A stretch of 64,000 bases of DNA from Crossaster papposus (lineage: Eukaryota > Echinodermata > Asteroidea > Velatida > Solasteridae): the NCBI GenBank assembly GCA_037893245.1, contig JBAIAA010000252.1, forward strand, positions 340,501 through 404,500. The letters are read 5' to 3'. The position numbers and the translations under genes are program-made. The notes beneath the pieces are model-generated. The model was not told the DNA's origin, ran no database searches, and saw only the letters and a list, made by a program, of their open reading frames with translations. This document shows, piece by piece, positions 32,707 to 46,100 of the stretch (within the stretch, counting starts at the first letter, position 1; each line of letters starts with the position of its first letter).

Positions 32707-35700
32707 TGATTACACAAACAATTCTGACAATAATGTACATTTATTGCAGATACATGTAATTAATTAAAATAGTCTATAACTTTAAATATTATGTACACTC
32801 GTATATTATCTCTTTGTTTCTGTTACAGCTACAGTACATTATTAGTCAGTTGTGCATTTCTTTCGTTTTAAGCAGAAAAAGTGCTCATTATCTAAAGAAA
32901 ATTTCTAGACAAAATTTACCTGGTGAATTTTTATTCATTTGCATCACAATCGGCTATACCTTGCCGCGTTCTCATTTAGTCGAACCATGCTGAATGAGAA
33001 TTAGTTTCGTTTTTTCAATTTTCCCAGATATCTGCAAATAGTTTTATCCTTTCTTTTAAAGGCCTTTCTACCTTTAAGTACATCATAAGCAAGGGGCCAT
33101 AGCGTAATAAAATTGTTCAAACATTTTTTACCTTTTTACCTTTGTACTACATGTTTATTCACAAACTTTGTATTAATTTGATAAAATAAAACTAAAGCAA
33201 AATGATATATTGGAACTCTATACAGCGTGATTATTTAACTGCATGCTATAGGCCTATATATACATGTAGCTGCTGCTTGGTGTTCAGAGGAATTATGACT
33301 GACATTGCTTGTTATCTTACCTGGTTTTCTGACTGCCTTGTGTGCAAAATTCCATATTATCTACAATATTAAAAAGGAATTCCCGAGATTCCAAGAACAC
33401 ATTAACCTGACAAAGTGGGGGTCGCCTTGGCCCCATATTTCCGTAATTTTACCCTCTCCCTAGGCCTTGACTGAAGCTAGTTGTTCCAAGTCATTTCCGG
33501 TCCGCAGGCAATTGTTTGCGGATGATAGAAAAGTGTCGAGAATAATTATAGATCCCGGAAGTATTTTATTCGCCCGATTATTCAAAAGCCGGTTTTTCGT
33601 ATCCGGTTTCTTGAAAACCAATTATAAATTGCAAGTCTGCTTCTGTTTCGAATCTTGTCCTTAAGTCTCTGCATGTCCAAAAGAACTGATTATGTCACTG
33701 AATATCGAGTTTTCTTTTTCTTTCCACAAAAAATTCTCCGAAATTGTCTCACAATCTCCGGCGTAAACCCGTGGGCAGATCAGCTCTTCTACAAAAACTG
33801 AAATACATGTACGTCAAATAATAAAGTTAAACGAACACGACGTGTGAGTCGTAAAACTTGAGAGAAATGACCGAAAGTCGGACGTTTCTGACGCAGAGAG
33901 GGTTATTTTGACAGATGCCCTGCGAACGATCCGTAAATAGACACGTGTACTCGTGTCTTCTTCTTGGTTGAGATAAAACAAAGAAGTCACATCCGAAGTG
34001 TGGATTCGCTCTATTACCTGTACGACCTGTGTGTGCTTGTGTGTGTCTTGATAGATGTACGGGCCGGGAAAACTGGACCGTTGTGTTTGCTCGGTTTATA
34101 TTTTGCATCTTACTATGCACACTGAAATACATGTACTACAGCACTTGGGTGTGTTTGTCGATTTGTGTGAGGGGGAGTAGGGGGAGTGGGGGGGAGGGGG
34201 GGTGGCGGGGGGTAGAACGAGTTACATCATAAAACATGGGATATGATGTTGTTTTTGACATTAATTTTCCACTGGCAGATTCATATTGGATAATGTTTAA
34301 CCAATGATCATGACTGTGATGAACTCTAATTTGAGACGTCTTTTATAAAACGGACGACTGTGTTAGCATGCAACGTAGAATCACCGCATCTGCTCTTTGG
34401 AACGATGCCACAACGGCACAACCCAACGTAATTATCACGAACGTGATTGATTAATTGCATCTTGTTATAAAACAAACATCATAAATCAACAATCTGTTTG
34501 TTGATTTATGATTTATGCATGGACCTCCACGTCAATTCCGACCAACACAGACTGTTTATCTTCTCGTGAGTGGCGTGTTTCTCGAAGACAAACAAACGTT
34601 CAGGAAGACCAACCTCTTATCAAATAAAATAAAGTAATTATAAAAAAAAATGTTTTTAAACGAGCGCAATTAAAATGGCGTACTGGTACTTTTTTAATCA
34701 AATGAAATTGATATAAAAAATAATTTTAAAATGAGCGCGTGGGGTGATTTATGTCGCCAATGATTAACCCCATAAGTGCATGTTTCTTAGAGTCCCAGTT
34801 TCATAACGGCAACGCTGGCAAATCATGGTTTGTTGGTTCAATCGTGTTGCAAAATGGTCGTGTAAACATTAAAAAACGATATACACCTCTCGACGATTCA
34901 TTATTAAGCCGGCTCCTGCATCTCTCTGCGTTCACCACGCCACACTGTATTCCGAAAGCATATAAACCAACCAGGGCTGGAGCAAAGTGACAGCGGGTTA
35001 TAAATTGCCTCTACGCCCAACTCCTACATCTTGAGACTGTTTACAAATCACTTGTAAAGCCGATATGCATGATTTGTTTCGGTCTTGTAACTCTTGTTTA
35101 TGTCAGAACTGCTGCTTTACTGTCAGTATACATGTACCATACTAAATACATTTCTTCTTTCATGATGGTGCTGTTTTTGTCGCCACAAAAATAGCACCAA
35201 TAAACATTTTAAATGCTTCAAAATACTTCAAAATTGGCGTGATGTTTAATTTTATAGAGTTATCAGTGACACTTCAGTGCCTCGTACTCAAACTTATAAC
35301 TGCCCTACAATCCTGTTCGATGATAAAGACGAGGTGAATGGTGATAATTTCCCCTGTTATGGTCCAATTAGAAAAATGTGTATTGCTTTTTTTAAATTTT
35401 TACACCTCGCGAAAGCACCGATCACCACTTAACATTGTAGGCGCTAAGCAACGGCCGATGCTACGTCACGCGTATTGCAGTACATCCGATAATCTTATAG
35501 TTGATGTGAAACAGGCAGCACGCGCACTGCATGCACCACGCGGCAGTACAGTCACTTTTTGGTGTTGGGCATCTACAGAACGTAAACATCATTTCCTAAG
35601 CAGCATACGTACGGACTCGAAGCCTATTACGACAAGCAAACGGCGAATGAGTTTGATAGTAACTTGGACATTATTCTATCCGGAAAGTTTTTCGAAATGT

Positions 35701-36800
35701 TGGACTGGAGAATGTACGCCGGGGCCTAAACTCACCGTACATTCACGGCGTTGTTGAACGTCAACACACAAGGTACGTACGCCCACGTGTACCATTGCAG
35801 TACCGTGTAACCATAGACATGGAGGTTTTTTTTCTTTTTTTTCTCCATGTCTATGGTGTAACTAGTAAAAACAGTAACAATGCCATCGGCAGCCATTATT
35901 TAAAAGAATGTTATTTCTAATGTATACGTTTAATGTTTAATGCAAAACCTCACCCAAACCACACTACCACAGTACATATACTCATAGTTCATACCCATGT
36001 TATTTAGAACAAACATACAACTGGCATGCAGTTGTGCTAGGAATTGTGAATATTTTGAATAGTATTTTGGCCGAACACAATATTTGTTTTGTCATTTATT
36101 TTACAAATCTTGAGTGGCAGTTTTGGAACAGTGTTTAGGCCCAGGCTTAGTCTTGGTTTCAAGCCGTCCTAATCGCGGTATGCATATCGCACCGAAAAAT
36201 AGCTAAACCGTTTTTTTAAAGTTATTTCTCGTTGCGAAAGGACCCCATGAATGTCCTTGACAAAACAAGGTCTCGAACTAGTAAAAGTACTACTGGCACT
36301 ACTGGCCCAAATCGAGACACCTTGGTACCAATTCTCTTTTAGAAAGATTCTCACCCATTTGTATAGGAGGTAGTTTTGGCCTGGGGGTAGTGGACGTAGA
36401 ATATGCTTGTCTGTTTTTTCATGAGCCACCCTGTAAACCGTTTGTCACTGCAATTTTAAGTTGGCTTGCCAAAGGAAGTAATCTAAACCACAGTGATTGA
36501 TCGGTCTGCAACTCTGCAGACAGTTATGTCAATAAGGCCTCATTATGACTTTGTTTTGGGGCAAATTCCTAAACAATCAAATCCCAGGTGTTTAGTATTG
36601 ATTTTTGTACAAGCTAAAACACATGGTACACACATCTGTTATTTTTTAATTCTTTTCCCCCGCTGCAATATAATACACAAAATGGCCCACAATAGTGCGA
36701 GTATTATTGCTATCTGTTTTGTTTAGAGCAAATCTTTTGTGAGATGGAGCTATAGCACCATGATGAGAATTATTACTAAGCACGATAGGAGGCCGAGAGA
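32707..36800. other. Intergenic, no gene recognised
   Basis: Open frames here are short and have no recognised domain. Visible structure: a 15-bp perfect hairpin at 34478-34512 (ATCATAAATCAACAA) and a 15-bp perfect hairpin at 35810-35857 (ACCATAGACATGGAG, loop of T and C). A G-rich patch lies at 34171-34210. Confidence 0.55.
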
Positions 36801-36801
36801 C

Positions 36802-36802
<1 letters not shown>

Positions 36803-36839
<37 letters not shown>
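36803..36839. repeat. Poly-C tract of about 37 bases
   Basis: An uninterrupted C run lies at the left edge of a larger foldback region. The exact length is doubtful because sequencing and assembly of such runs is error-prone. Confidence 0.9.
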
Positions 36840-36847
36840 ACCCTTAG

Positions 36848-37490
36848 TCTCCCATACCTATACACCCTCTAGAATATTGTTACCTAACGCCCCCCTAAAA
36901 ACCTCGGAAGAATTCCAGAGGAACCACAACATTCCGCAAGCGCAGGAGGAGGGGATCACAAAGGAGGAGAGGGAGGGGGGAGGGGAGGGGAGGGGGGTCA
37001 CAAAGGGGAGGGGGGTCACAAAGGAGGAGGAGGGGGGGGTCACAAAGGAGGAGGAGGGGGGGTCACAAAGGAGGAGGGAGGGGGTCACAAAGGAGGAGGG
37101 GGAGAGGTTCACAAAGGAGGAGGGGGAGGGGTTCACAAAGGAGGAGGAGGGGTTCACAAAGGAGGAGGAGGAGTTCACAAAGGAGGAGGAGGGGGGGGGG
37201 GGACGGGACTTTGTCTTATCGCTTGCTTCATGTGGGTTTTTTTCTTCAGAGCAAAACCTTTGTGAGAGTTGACAATTACCAAAATGTTACCGAAACTGCT
37301 AGATAACTGTACATTCAAGCATTGTCCTAGTGAGCCGTGTATTCTGGGTTATAATATTGTCTATTATGAAGCAAGATGACAGAAGAACCACCTTGTGTTG
37401 GCCAATGTGTTCGCAGAATCTCAGGAATTCTATTCAGATGATTTAGGGGTGTGTTAGGTAACAATAGTCTAGAGTGTGTAGGTATAGGGA
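36848..37490. repeat. Foldback region enclosing a GGAGGAGG-TCACAAA minisatellite
   Basis: CCTCTAGAATATTGTTACCT near 36870 is matched in reverse complement by AGGTAACAATAGTCTAGAG near 37460. The two arms are about 45 bp each with a few mismatches. Between them, 36950-37200 holds a purine-only tract of irregular 16-24 bp units of the type TCACAAAGGAGGAGGAGGGG. It may be a MITE that captured or grew a minisatellite. Confidence 0.65.
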
Positions 37491-37819
37491 CAAGGCAGTC
37501 TATAATAGACTAACAAACACGCGCACTCGATGCTCTGCCGACCAATAATCGTGGTTACAATAAACACAAATACTCAATGAAAGAACGTGGATGATTCGCG
37601 CGTACGTGAGCGTGTACCGCGTGGTACCCCTTGATAGTTAAAATGGTGGCTGAATAGTGTACGTGCACGTACCAACTGTATCGTCGGTAAATAAAACATA
37701 GTCGTTCGTTGCTTCTGCTGTTATTTTGCTTCATTTTAAGGCCCAATTATATAGGTTGCATGCACTTTTAACGATCAGAGATAATATTGACACAAAAGCT
37801 CAACGCGAAGACTTAAGAA

Positions 37820-40094
37820 ATGTCGCTCGAGGCTCAAATGAAGCTGAATTATTCACAGAGTGAGTATGCCATCTTTTTTTCCAGTATGTTATTAAATTGT
37901 AAATTCTAACATGACATGAACAATCCGAAAACACCCGAAATCGGGCGGATGGAAAACTGGAATGCAGCAGCAAACGAAAGGAAAACAGAATTAAGGGATG
38001 GACACGGGGTGTGCAAGCGGCTTGAAAAAACGTCGGTGATGTTTTCTTTACTCGATCGTAGAATGAATTGTGTTGATAGCCGTGTTTCTCTTGGTTACCC
38101 TAATTGAATAAAACCCGCGTTCTCTTTAAATTGGGTTGGTAATAAAAATAGCGCCCCCAAGAGGACGACACTGCCACGGTTTCTCGTCCAATGCCATTGG
38201 ACTAAAAAATTGCAACATAATTATGTCTTTAAAACAAAATTGAGAACTCTCTGCGAATTAGTTTACCAATTATGTGGTTTGTCTGAACGTTTATCATATG
38301 GAAATGGTACCAACATTGTGTTTGGAACATAACATATTTCGTTTGCAATTTGGATTTGTTTTAATTATCACCTTCGATTTCTTTTGACGATTCGTCTTGA
38401 ATATACGGCGACGGTTTTACACGACACGCATGGCAGCAAGTTATTTGAATATTTACCAAGTGCAGTTATTAGTATTACATCTACATGTATACAGTTCACG
38501 CCGCTCGTGTATTACAATTAATTGAGTGGAGTTAATTTGATAATATTTACATACGGTTTGCAAGGTAAATCAGATATTAAGGGATCATTCAGATGTGTAT
38601 TTTATTTGAATAATGAAAGAGCCTGAATTCGAGCGATTCACAATACCTATAGCTGCCGTTGGAGGCGCAAATCCAGCTATACCCGCAGTGCATCATGGGA
38701 AAAAGTCGGCATAAGTTTGAAAAACGGTATTGATTTTGCATAAACTCATCAGTTTTTACGTCTTTTTGGACGCGCACGATTACAATTCCAATTTTTTTCT
38801 GCAAATAACAATGTTTTAACCAACGACGCTTCGGGATATATTTATGTTTGTGTTGTACCTCGCGTGAACAATGAAGAATAGATATTTCACTACAATATGA
38901 TATAGGGAAGAAGTCGACCGTAAAGTTTAAAAGTGGCTCTTTTGAGTCAAACGCTTGGTGGCGCACTGCATTGTGAATCGCCCGAATTAGACGCAGACCT
39001 CAACACTGGCCAGAAACCTGAAAAAAATGCTGTGCTACAAGGGAATTCCTTGTACATGTAGGCCTATACATAACTCGTCTTTTTTTATACCAAAGTAGGA
39101 ACATCAAAGGAAACGTTATAATTTGTCAATGATTTTCAGAAACAGTACCGTTGGAACTGTTTAAATAATGAAAACCTTTTAGTCGTTGCTAGAGCAACAG
39201 TTCCACGGAAGTTGCATGTTTTCACTTTCACTTGGCGAGACACCCTTTCAAACGTGGGAAAACATAATTAATGCATTTTTTTTTTATTTAGTGCCGAAAC
39301 GAATTAATTCTGCTTCCAAAATTAAATCGATTTTCAAACATTGAATCGTGAAGAGTGTTACGGTTACTCCTATCGCGGTATATACATGTAGCGTGTAGTA
39401 CAGTGTCCAACAATTTACCGGGGAAGTATAAATTTACGGATTCGCATAGGTTCAGCATAATGTCTTAAACTTGCTGAGAAAATCTTTGGGGGAATAACTC
39501 ACATTTTGAAGGCCGGTGTCCGTATACTTCACGTGAATGCGCCGAGCAAATCACGTCGCAAAACATTCGGTCGAAAGTCTCTGAAGCCGGGATTGTGGCC
39601 AACCTTTGCGAATTTGCAGGACGAAAATTGGCCCTGACATTTCGCGTTCGATTTCGCACCGAGTATTTCGGGATGCTGTTTTGACTTAACAACATTACAA
39701 ATCTACCTAGAGTTTACGTCATTATCATTTATTTGGAGTGTAATATGTCTACTCTTAACTGGCGGAAATCAGCCTCGCAACTCTATTTGGCAAGTTATCA
39801 ACGCCATGTGTAAACAAGCTTCATGAGAACTTGTTAAGAAACACATCTTTACATCGAGTAAGTTTTGCTTCTCAGAAGCATTCAAAGAGCACTGAGCAAT
39901 TAGCGCTTCTAGCATTACGTCGGTGAGAGACATGACTAAATATTAAAATGTATGCTTCTCAATATAGGTTCAGTTGATACGCGAGACCAACCCCAGGAGT
40001 CCATCCCCAGGAGTCCAACCCCAGGAGTCCATCCCCAGGAGTCCATCCACAATCAAGACACCAACCATTGGCTGAAGGCAAAGTTGAATGAACG
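37820..40094 (+). CDS. Possible two-exon 5' part of an unknown gene
   Basis: Exon 37820-37859 would start at an ATG (MSLEAQMKLNYSQ) and end before a GTGAGT donor in phase 1. Exon 39968-40094 starts after ATATAG, is open in the matching phase, and ends before GTAAGT in phase 2. It encodes SVDTRDQPQESIPRS, then NQDTNHWLKAKLNER, with a CCCCAGGAGTCCA tandem repeat inside. The phases fit together and both donors are strong, but no domain is recognised and no next exon was found. It could be chance. Confidence 0.25.
38626..38988. mobile_element. MITE with 20-bp inverted ends
   Basis: AATTCGAGCGATTCACAAT at the left end is matched by ATTGTGAATCGCCCGAATT at the right end (one mismatch). It is 363 bp and non-coding, with no clear target duplication. 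It lies within the intron of the possible two-exon gene. Confidence 0.65.
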
Positions 40095-40115
40095 GTAAGT
40101 TAAATGTATTTGTGT

Positions 40116-40139
40116 CCCCCCCCCCCCCCCCCCCCCCCC
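40116..40139. repeat. Poly-C tract
   Basis: A 24-base C run lies 22 bp after the donor of the candidate exon 39968-40094. Confidence 0.9.
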
Positions 40140-43100
40140 ATTTTTGTCTGTCTACGAATGTTCAGAGTTACTGGACGATTAATCAAAATGACGCAGCTAG
40201 ACAAAATTACTGGGATGTTTTGTTCTGCAGGCGAATCAATCAATCAATACAATGTCAATGTTCAATTGGAAATTCTAGACTCGTTTTCGTTAATAATATT
40301 TTTGCAAAACTACTCGAAGGATTGTACGCACCCTCCTTATGCGTCTATTATTGCCAAGAAATTATAAGGGAATTGGTGACAAATTAACTCACTTGAAGTG
40401 ATTGAGGAGGAATTGATTGTGCCTCGAAGCGGAACAGGAGAATGAGAGATGAGATTCCAAACGACTTTAAAGTCGTCAAGATAATTATTAATAAAGTGTT
40501 CAATCCCGAAAGCCATATGGTTTATTCAAATTTATTTAAATATATTTAAATATATAGTAATAATATATAGTAATAATATTTTTTCATGAAAGTAAAACCT
40601 TCATTTTTTTTAGGTTGGGTGGAAAATGTCGAACAATGAATGCGGTTCTATCTTTACCAAATTGAAATCTTAGTTTGAATAATGAGTGTTCAAAAGAATT
40701 TGTTTTTAATTCCTTGTATTCTAAAGTCACAGGCAGAAAATAAGATGTCAGATAACACGTTGTATAGATTGTCATGTAAATTGCAAGGCTTACCCCTAAG
40801 AACATTTCCCGCCGAATGTTCAGCGGGTGGAGTTACATTTGGCGCGAAAGTCTGTTTGCGCGCGTAATTTGCTCGACAAACACGTGGTTCGCTCGCGTGG
40901 AAGAGCGTCACTTGAGGCGCACAGCAGAACACACGTGTACGCATGGTGATTGAACACTTTAGTTTTAAGCGTGTATGAAGTACGTTTTTTTATAGGTGAA
41001 CCGCCCATTAATATACAAAGGCGCACAGATCTGCAGGGAGAGAATATCAGTTTTGCTTCGAGATCTGAAACTCCAGACTTTGATTGCGCTTTGGGAAAAC
41101 ATATTTATCCAGCTCATGTTTGTTCCGATGACAGTTTGTGATGTCTTGTACACAAGCGGTTCATTGTTTACCAGCGTGTGGGCGGGAAGCGACCTTAAAC
41201 ATGCCACTAACGAGCTATTACACATAGAATTATGCTAGAGGGCACTTTATATACGCATGCAATTGAAACCACGCGACTGATCGAGACATTCCTGTTATAT
41301 AGTGAACATTTATGTTATTTGTTTTTCTTCAAAAGGTTTGTTAGTCATTTGTAACATTTTATTTTTACTAATTTGTGGTTTGGAGGATTTGTTTTCAAGG
41401 AAAAAATCAAGTCAGAGAACCTGACTTGCAACTCACATAGTCTGCTTAAGTATACAACGCCAACTCGTTAGGGTGCGGGGGAAAATATCGCGGACGGGGG
41501 ACCGGTGTTTGGTTGCCTATAAAGTATCGTCCATCTCGCTTCTTTAAACAGTTGAACCACGCCAAATTAGGTCTGGTAAAGATAAATTGCCCTCCTGCTT
41601 GGCTTCTCCCACAGGATCTATACCTTATTTCCATAAAACAGTTTGGCCTAAAACGCCACCCTGCGAATAGTTATAGATCGACACCTGTCATATTTAAAAA
41701 AGAAAGAAAGAATACACTCCTTAAAGCCAGTATACACCATTGTAATTGCTTGAATTATCCGAATGGGTGGATGTAAAGGTAGGATACACCATTGGTAATT
41801 GCCTAAATTATCAGGAATGGGTGGATTTCGGATTTCAGGATATAAGGTTGTATTTTATAGTAAATATCGTTTAACTGACCTGTCCAAGGTTTTACAATCA
41901 TGAATAATGAGAAAAGCACAAAAAACAGCATTTGTTTTTAACCGGCATCGGGCAGTTATTCTTATGTTGTTATTTGTGTTTTTTCGCTATCGCCGTCTGG
42001 CAATCGCGAATTTTGTTTTATAAAATTCTACTTTTCGGAATAATTACAGGATATCTAGCGCAATCTTTTTGCTAGATGCCTATATAGAATCATTATTTAC
42101 TTTTAAATAAGTAGGATGTTTCTTAATAATTCGGTAGTAAATAAGTTTCGAATTCTGCAATTGGTGTATCATACCTTTAAAAGAATGTTTGCCATGTTGT
42201 AAGACACTGATACAAGTTTGAATCAGCTTGATAACATTGTCATGTGTACTTTCTGCTCTGAAATGGTTGACATTTTTTGTATACATGTAAGCCTAATATG
42301 CAATATTGATGCGCGCGTATTTTAAGTTAATAGAATGTGTAGAAAATCTTATCCGTTCGATGACTCAGACCGAAGGTTAGTGTTAAATTATATATTTGTT
42401 GGCGGAATTGTTTACCCGACAACATGCTACCGTTAAAAAGGCTAAGAAATTGCTGATTCGAGAAATGTAAGTGTGTTCATGTGACAAAAACAAACGACTT
42501 TTGGTTTACTCAGTGAAGCAAATTATGATAGAATCATGCACATCAGGCTATTTCATCACCACTTCATAGGAAACGACGTTGTTTGTCACTTATGTGACAA
42601 GTGGCTAGCGTAAAACGTTCGATTTGTTCTCTTTTTTCCTCTTTGTGGTCGATGCAACCTTTCAACTGCCATTTTGACGATTCCTCCCTCTGGAATTTCC
42701 CGCTCATTTTTATCGTTGGTGACGCGACGGCTGTTTTGTGTTTTCCTTTGAAATTTTTGGAACAGGCCCCAAGTAGTCGTTGAATTGACGATAGTCCCAA
42801 ATACACAACTGTATAGTGGAGTAGGCCGCGTTGGGTCGAATATCTCGTCTACGATTAATGCTGGTCTTCGCCGGTTCACATACAACAACTATACGTGGGT
42901 ACAATATACGATAGAGAAAGGAAGTAATTACTACAGTCAAGCGCCTTTCCAAAACGGCCGTGTATTGGTTAAATTCAATAGCGCCCTCCAGTGTCTACGT
43001 ACGTACTGAACACTAGTAACGGTTAATTCAATCTGTGCCCGGAACAGCCGTCGGTAGCTGTTGCTGGAATCGAAACCAATTCTCCGTTGAATAAAACTCC

Positions 43101-46100
43101 TGTTAAGTTTCCATTAGCCGTTGAATTATACAAACTGTGTATTGAAGGCGTAATTCCATTAATATGCAGAGCTTAGACCAGCTGTGTCCGCAACAGATTG
43201 ACATGCATTGCATAACAAGTGGAGAGTTTTCTCGATTGGCTACAAAGCGGAAACTTCGCTAAACCAATTAAAAGTATAAAACCAAGGGCACGCTAGTCAC
43301 AAATAATATCTCATGTGGAAATTTAGCAAGTCTATTAATTTAGCTATACCGATTTTCTTAACGGGAAACAAATTCGTACCTCATTTTATACAATATTGTA
43401 AAGGTTGTGTTTGGTGTAAATAGAATTAACGTCCGGTAATTCGATATCCTCGTCGAAATTCACGTGGCTGGTCATCAATGAGATCTTCTTTCAATCTCCG
43501 AGCACCCTGCTCTTATTCCTCCATGCTCCGAGGTGGTAAACCGCACCGGGTGTCAGTTTTCTTGCAGCCTATCTTGTTCTAATGGTCGTATAGTATCCGA
43601 CGACCGTGTAGTAAAAACCCTCATTGTCATCCCAGTGTCATTGTAATTATTCTATGAATATATAAGCGCCGTTAATTTGTTACGGAAAACAGTCTGCAAC
43701 ATTGTGTAAAACAAACTAATAAATTAACAACGAATAACGCAACACTGTTTATGACAATACTCGCCCTAAGATTTAGATCTGTCTTGAATAATGTCTTTGC
43801 TATCTCATGGTCGAACTTGAATAAAATCGGCAATGAAAACGCAAATTTGCAAGGTTTTTCCTCCGTCGTTTTAATTGTTGATATTCCTGTCTGGTTGATG
43901 TTTGTAACAAGGGGTTCTAATAATCATATTGTCACAGACTTTGAATTATTGTGATCAAAAGAGCCTTATAAAGACAAACTTCTTTGTGAGAAAAGAAGGT
44001 CGGCGCCATACAGTGTACACGAAGCTCTCGTTCCTATGTATGGCAATTGAAAAAACAAATGTCGGCCAGTTTCCACCAACAATTTATAAACCGAAAAATT
44101 ATATTTCTGTCTAATTTTTGTGTGATAATTATCTAGTGCTCTCTTTTCCAACATCGAGCGCTAAGTTTTCGTTTTACCGGCAGTCTTGGTATCACCGTTC
44201 TATAATCATGACGGTGATCAATAATATTTTGGGTCTGCAAAAAGAGCGGGAAAATTATGTGTGATAGTTGAACTAAGCACGAACCGAGGAAGCGTTGAAT
44301 TTATGATTGTAAATTTGTAGGACATAACACGTGGTGGTAACAAGTTGATAATTTAACTTATACCAAGCTGTAGGTGTACAGCAAGTGAGATCGTTGAAGA
44401 TCCTATAATTGGCTAACTCGCTTGTCTTCTCAGTGCTTCAAACCTCTTCATGTCCTGAAGATGCCTCCGACGATGTAATTTGACCCGTTGCTACGAGGGT
44501 CCAACGCGTCTGTGATTTACCGCCGGAACATTTGGTGGTCAAGAATTTACAATTTTCCTGCTCGGTACTAATTAGTATACGTAATGTGAGTATAGCGCAT
44601 GTATCAACCAGGATTGGTGCCGAAGGCGCTACAATATTATTATTACCCTGCTCATTTTGGGCTAATGAAATATTCCAAATACCATCTGAAGTGTATACAG
44701 CTCGATGCAGCTCAAATCAATCACAGTACTATTCTCCACCCCCCCCCCCCCCCCATGTACCCATTTACTCCTTGGTGGGGAGAAACACTGAGTGACCAAA
44801 TGCCTTACCCAAGAGCACAACGCAAGAAGACTAAAAAGGGGCTTGCCTGCAGTCGGCACACTATAACAGGTTTTACTTTGAGAGAAACGTTCGCAAAGTT
44901 GGCTCAAAAGTGGCCACAACGTTTCAGTTAAATCTTTTGGTCATCCAGATTGCTAAGTTACAGTACTGGCTATTGCATGCAAAGCGTTCAAAGAAGTAAA
45001 CACTTTCGTACTTCTGATAAGCCTTTCCGTGCACTTTATATCCCGAGGCATTCGTCCAACAGAAATTTCAAGGCGACGAAAATCGATCGAACCGGAAAAA
45101 AAGACGAATGGACGATCAAGTCAGCTGACAAGCGAAATCTTCCTCCCCCTCACTGATCACTGTTTACCAAAACAATAAAAGTATAAACCGGAACAAGATG
45201 GTTTGCGCGAACTGCGCGGTGACGTGTGCCAAATTCGGCAGAGTGTATGCTCGGCAAACGCTGCCGCGCTAATCTCGGCAAAACCACATTAGACCGGCCT
45301 CCCTTGTCATTATTTGCCTCTACACCGCGTTTAAGTCCGCCCGCAAGACGAGACAACAAGTCGAAATTAATTCGATTCTCGGACAGCTGTAGCTCTCCCT
45401 GAATCCAAGGAGGGAATCACTTATCATTATTGTCTACCTTTAAACCAACCCTCTGTGTATAATGTCTCCGTTTCTTTCTCGGAAGGGTTGCACGTGGGTC
45501 TGTCCTTCGCTTGTAGCGTGTATCAGGCTTGTCTTGATCGGGTAGCGGGCCCGTGATGCGTCAAGCTGCGTTAGTGTCAAAAGCCACCTCAAACCCAGGG
45601 GCCAATTCCATGGAGCTGCTATATAATTATGCACAACAAACTTGCTTAGCTAAAAAAGTCGACCTCAGTAAAAACTCCATGTGCTTTTCATGCTAAGCAA
45701 AAACCAGCTGAATACCAGTCACAAACAATATACATCACCTTAAAATTTGGTTTATAACCGTGTTTTTGCCGTGAAAGAATAATGCTAAGCAATTTTTTGT
45801 GATTAGCAATTTTGAAATTGGCCCTGTACTCAAACGCTTGTACGTCTCATCGCCATCTTGAAAAATGACGCCTCCGCTTCATACGGCTTCAACCCTTTTT
45901 TTACAAACTTCGTCTGAAGTTCATCATGGGCTCGCTAGTAAAATGCTTATAATTACAGAGAATTGGAGTGAACGAAAATCATCATTTAATTTTGGCCTGC
46001 GTTGGCAATTTTTGACCGATTTAAAGTTATTCACCCAATGGGTGTTGATTGACTTGGCGCCACGTTGGACTAAGTTTGTTGCCAGACAAATTTCATCCGT

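Noticed and set aside
40996..41238. 80-codon frame that could continue the candidate gene (RERISVLLRDLKLQTLIALW)
   Set aside because: An acceptor CTGCAG at about 41035 would fit the phase, but no domain is recognised and the polypyrimidine tract is poor. Left out of the gene model.
44599..44931. 110-codon frame with a basic C-terminal part
   Set aside because: It includes a Pro run from a poly-C tract, has no recognised domain and has no splice support.
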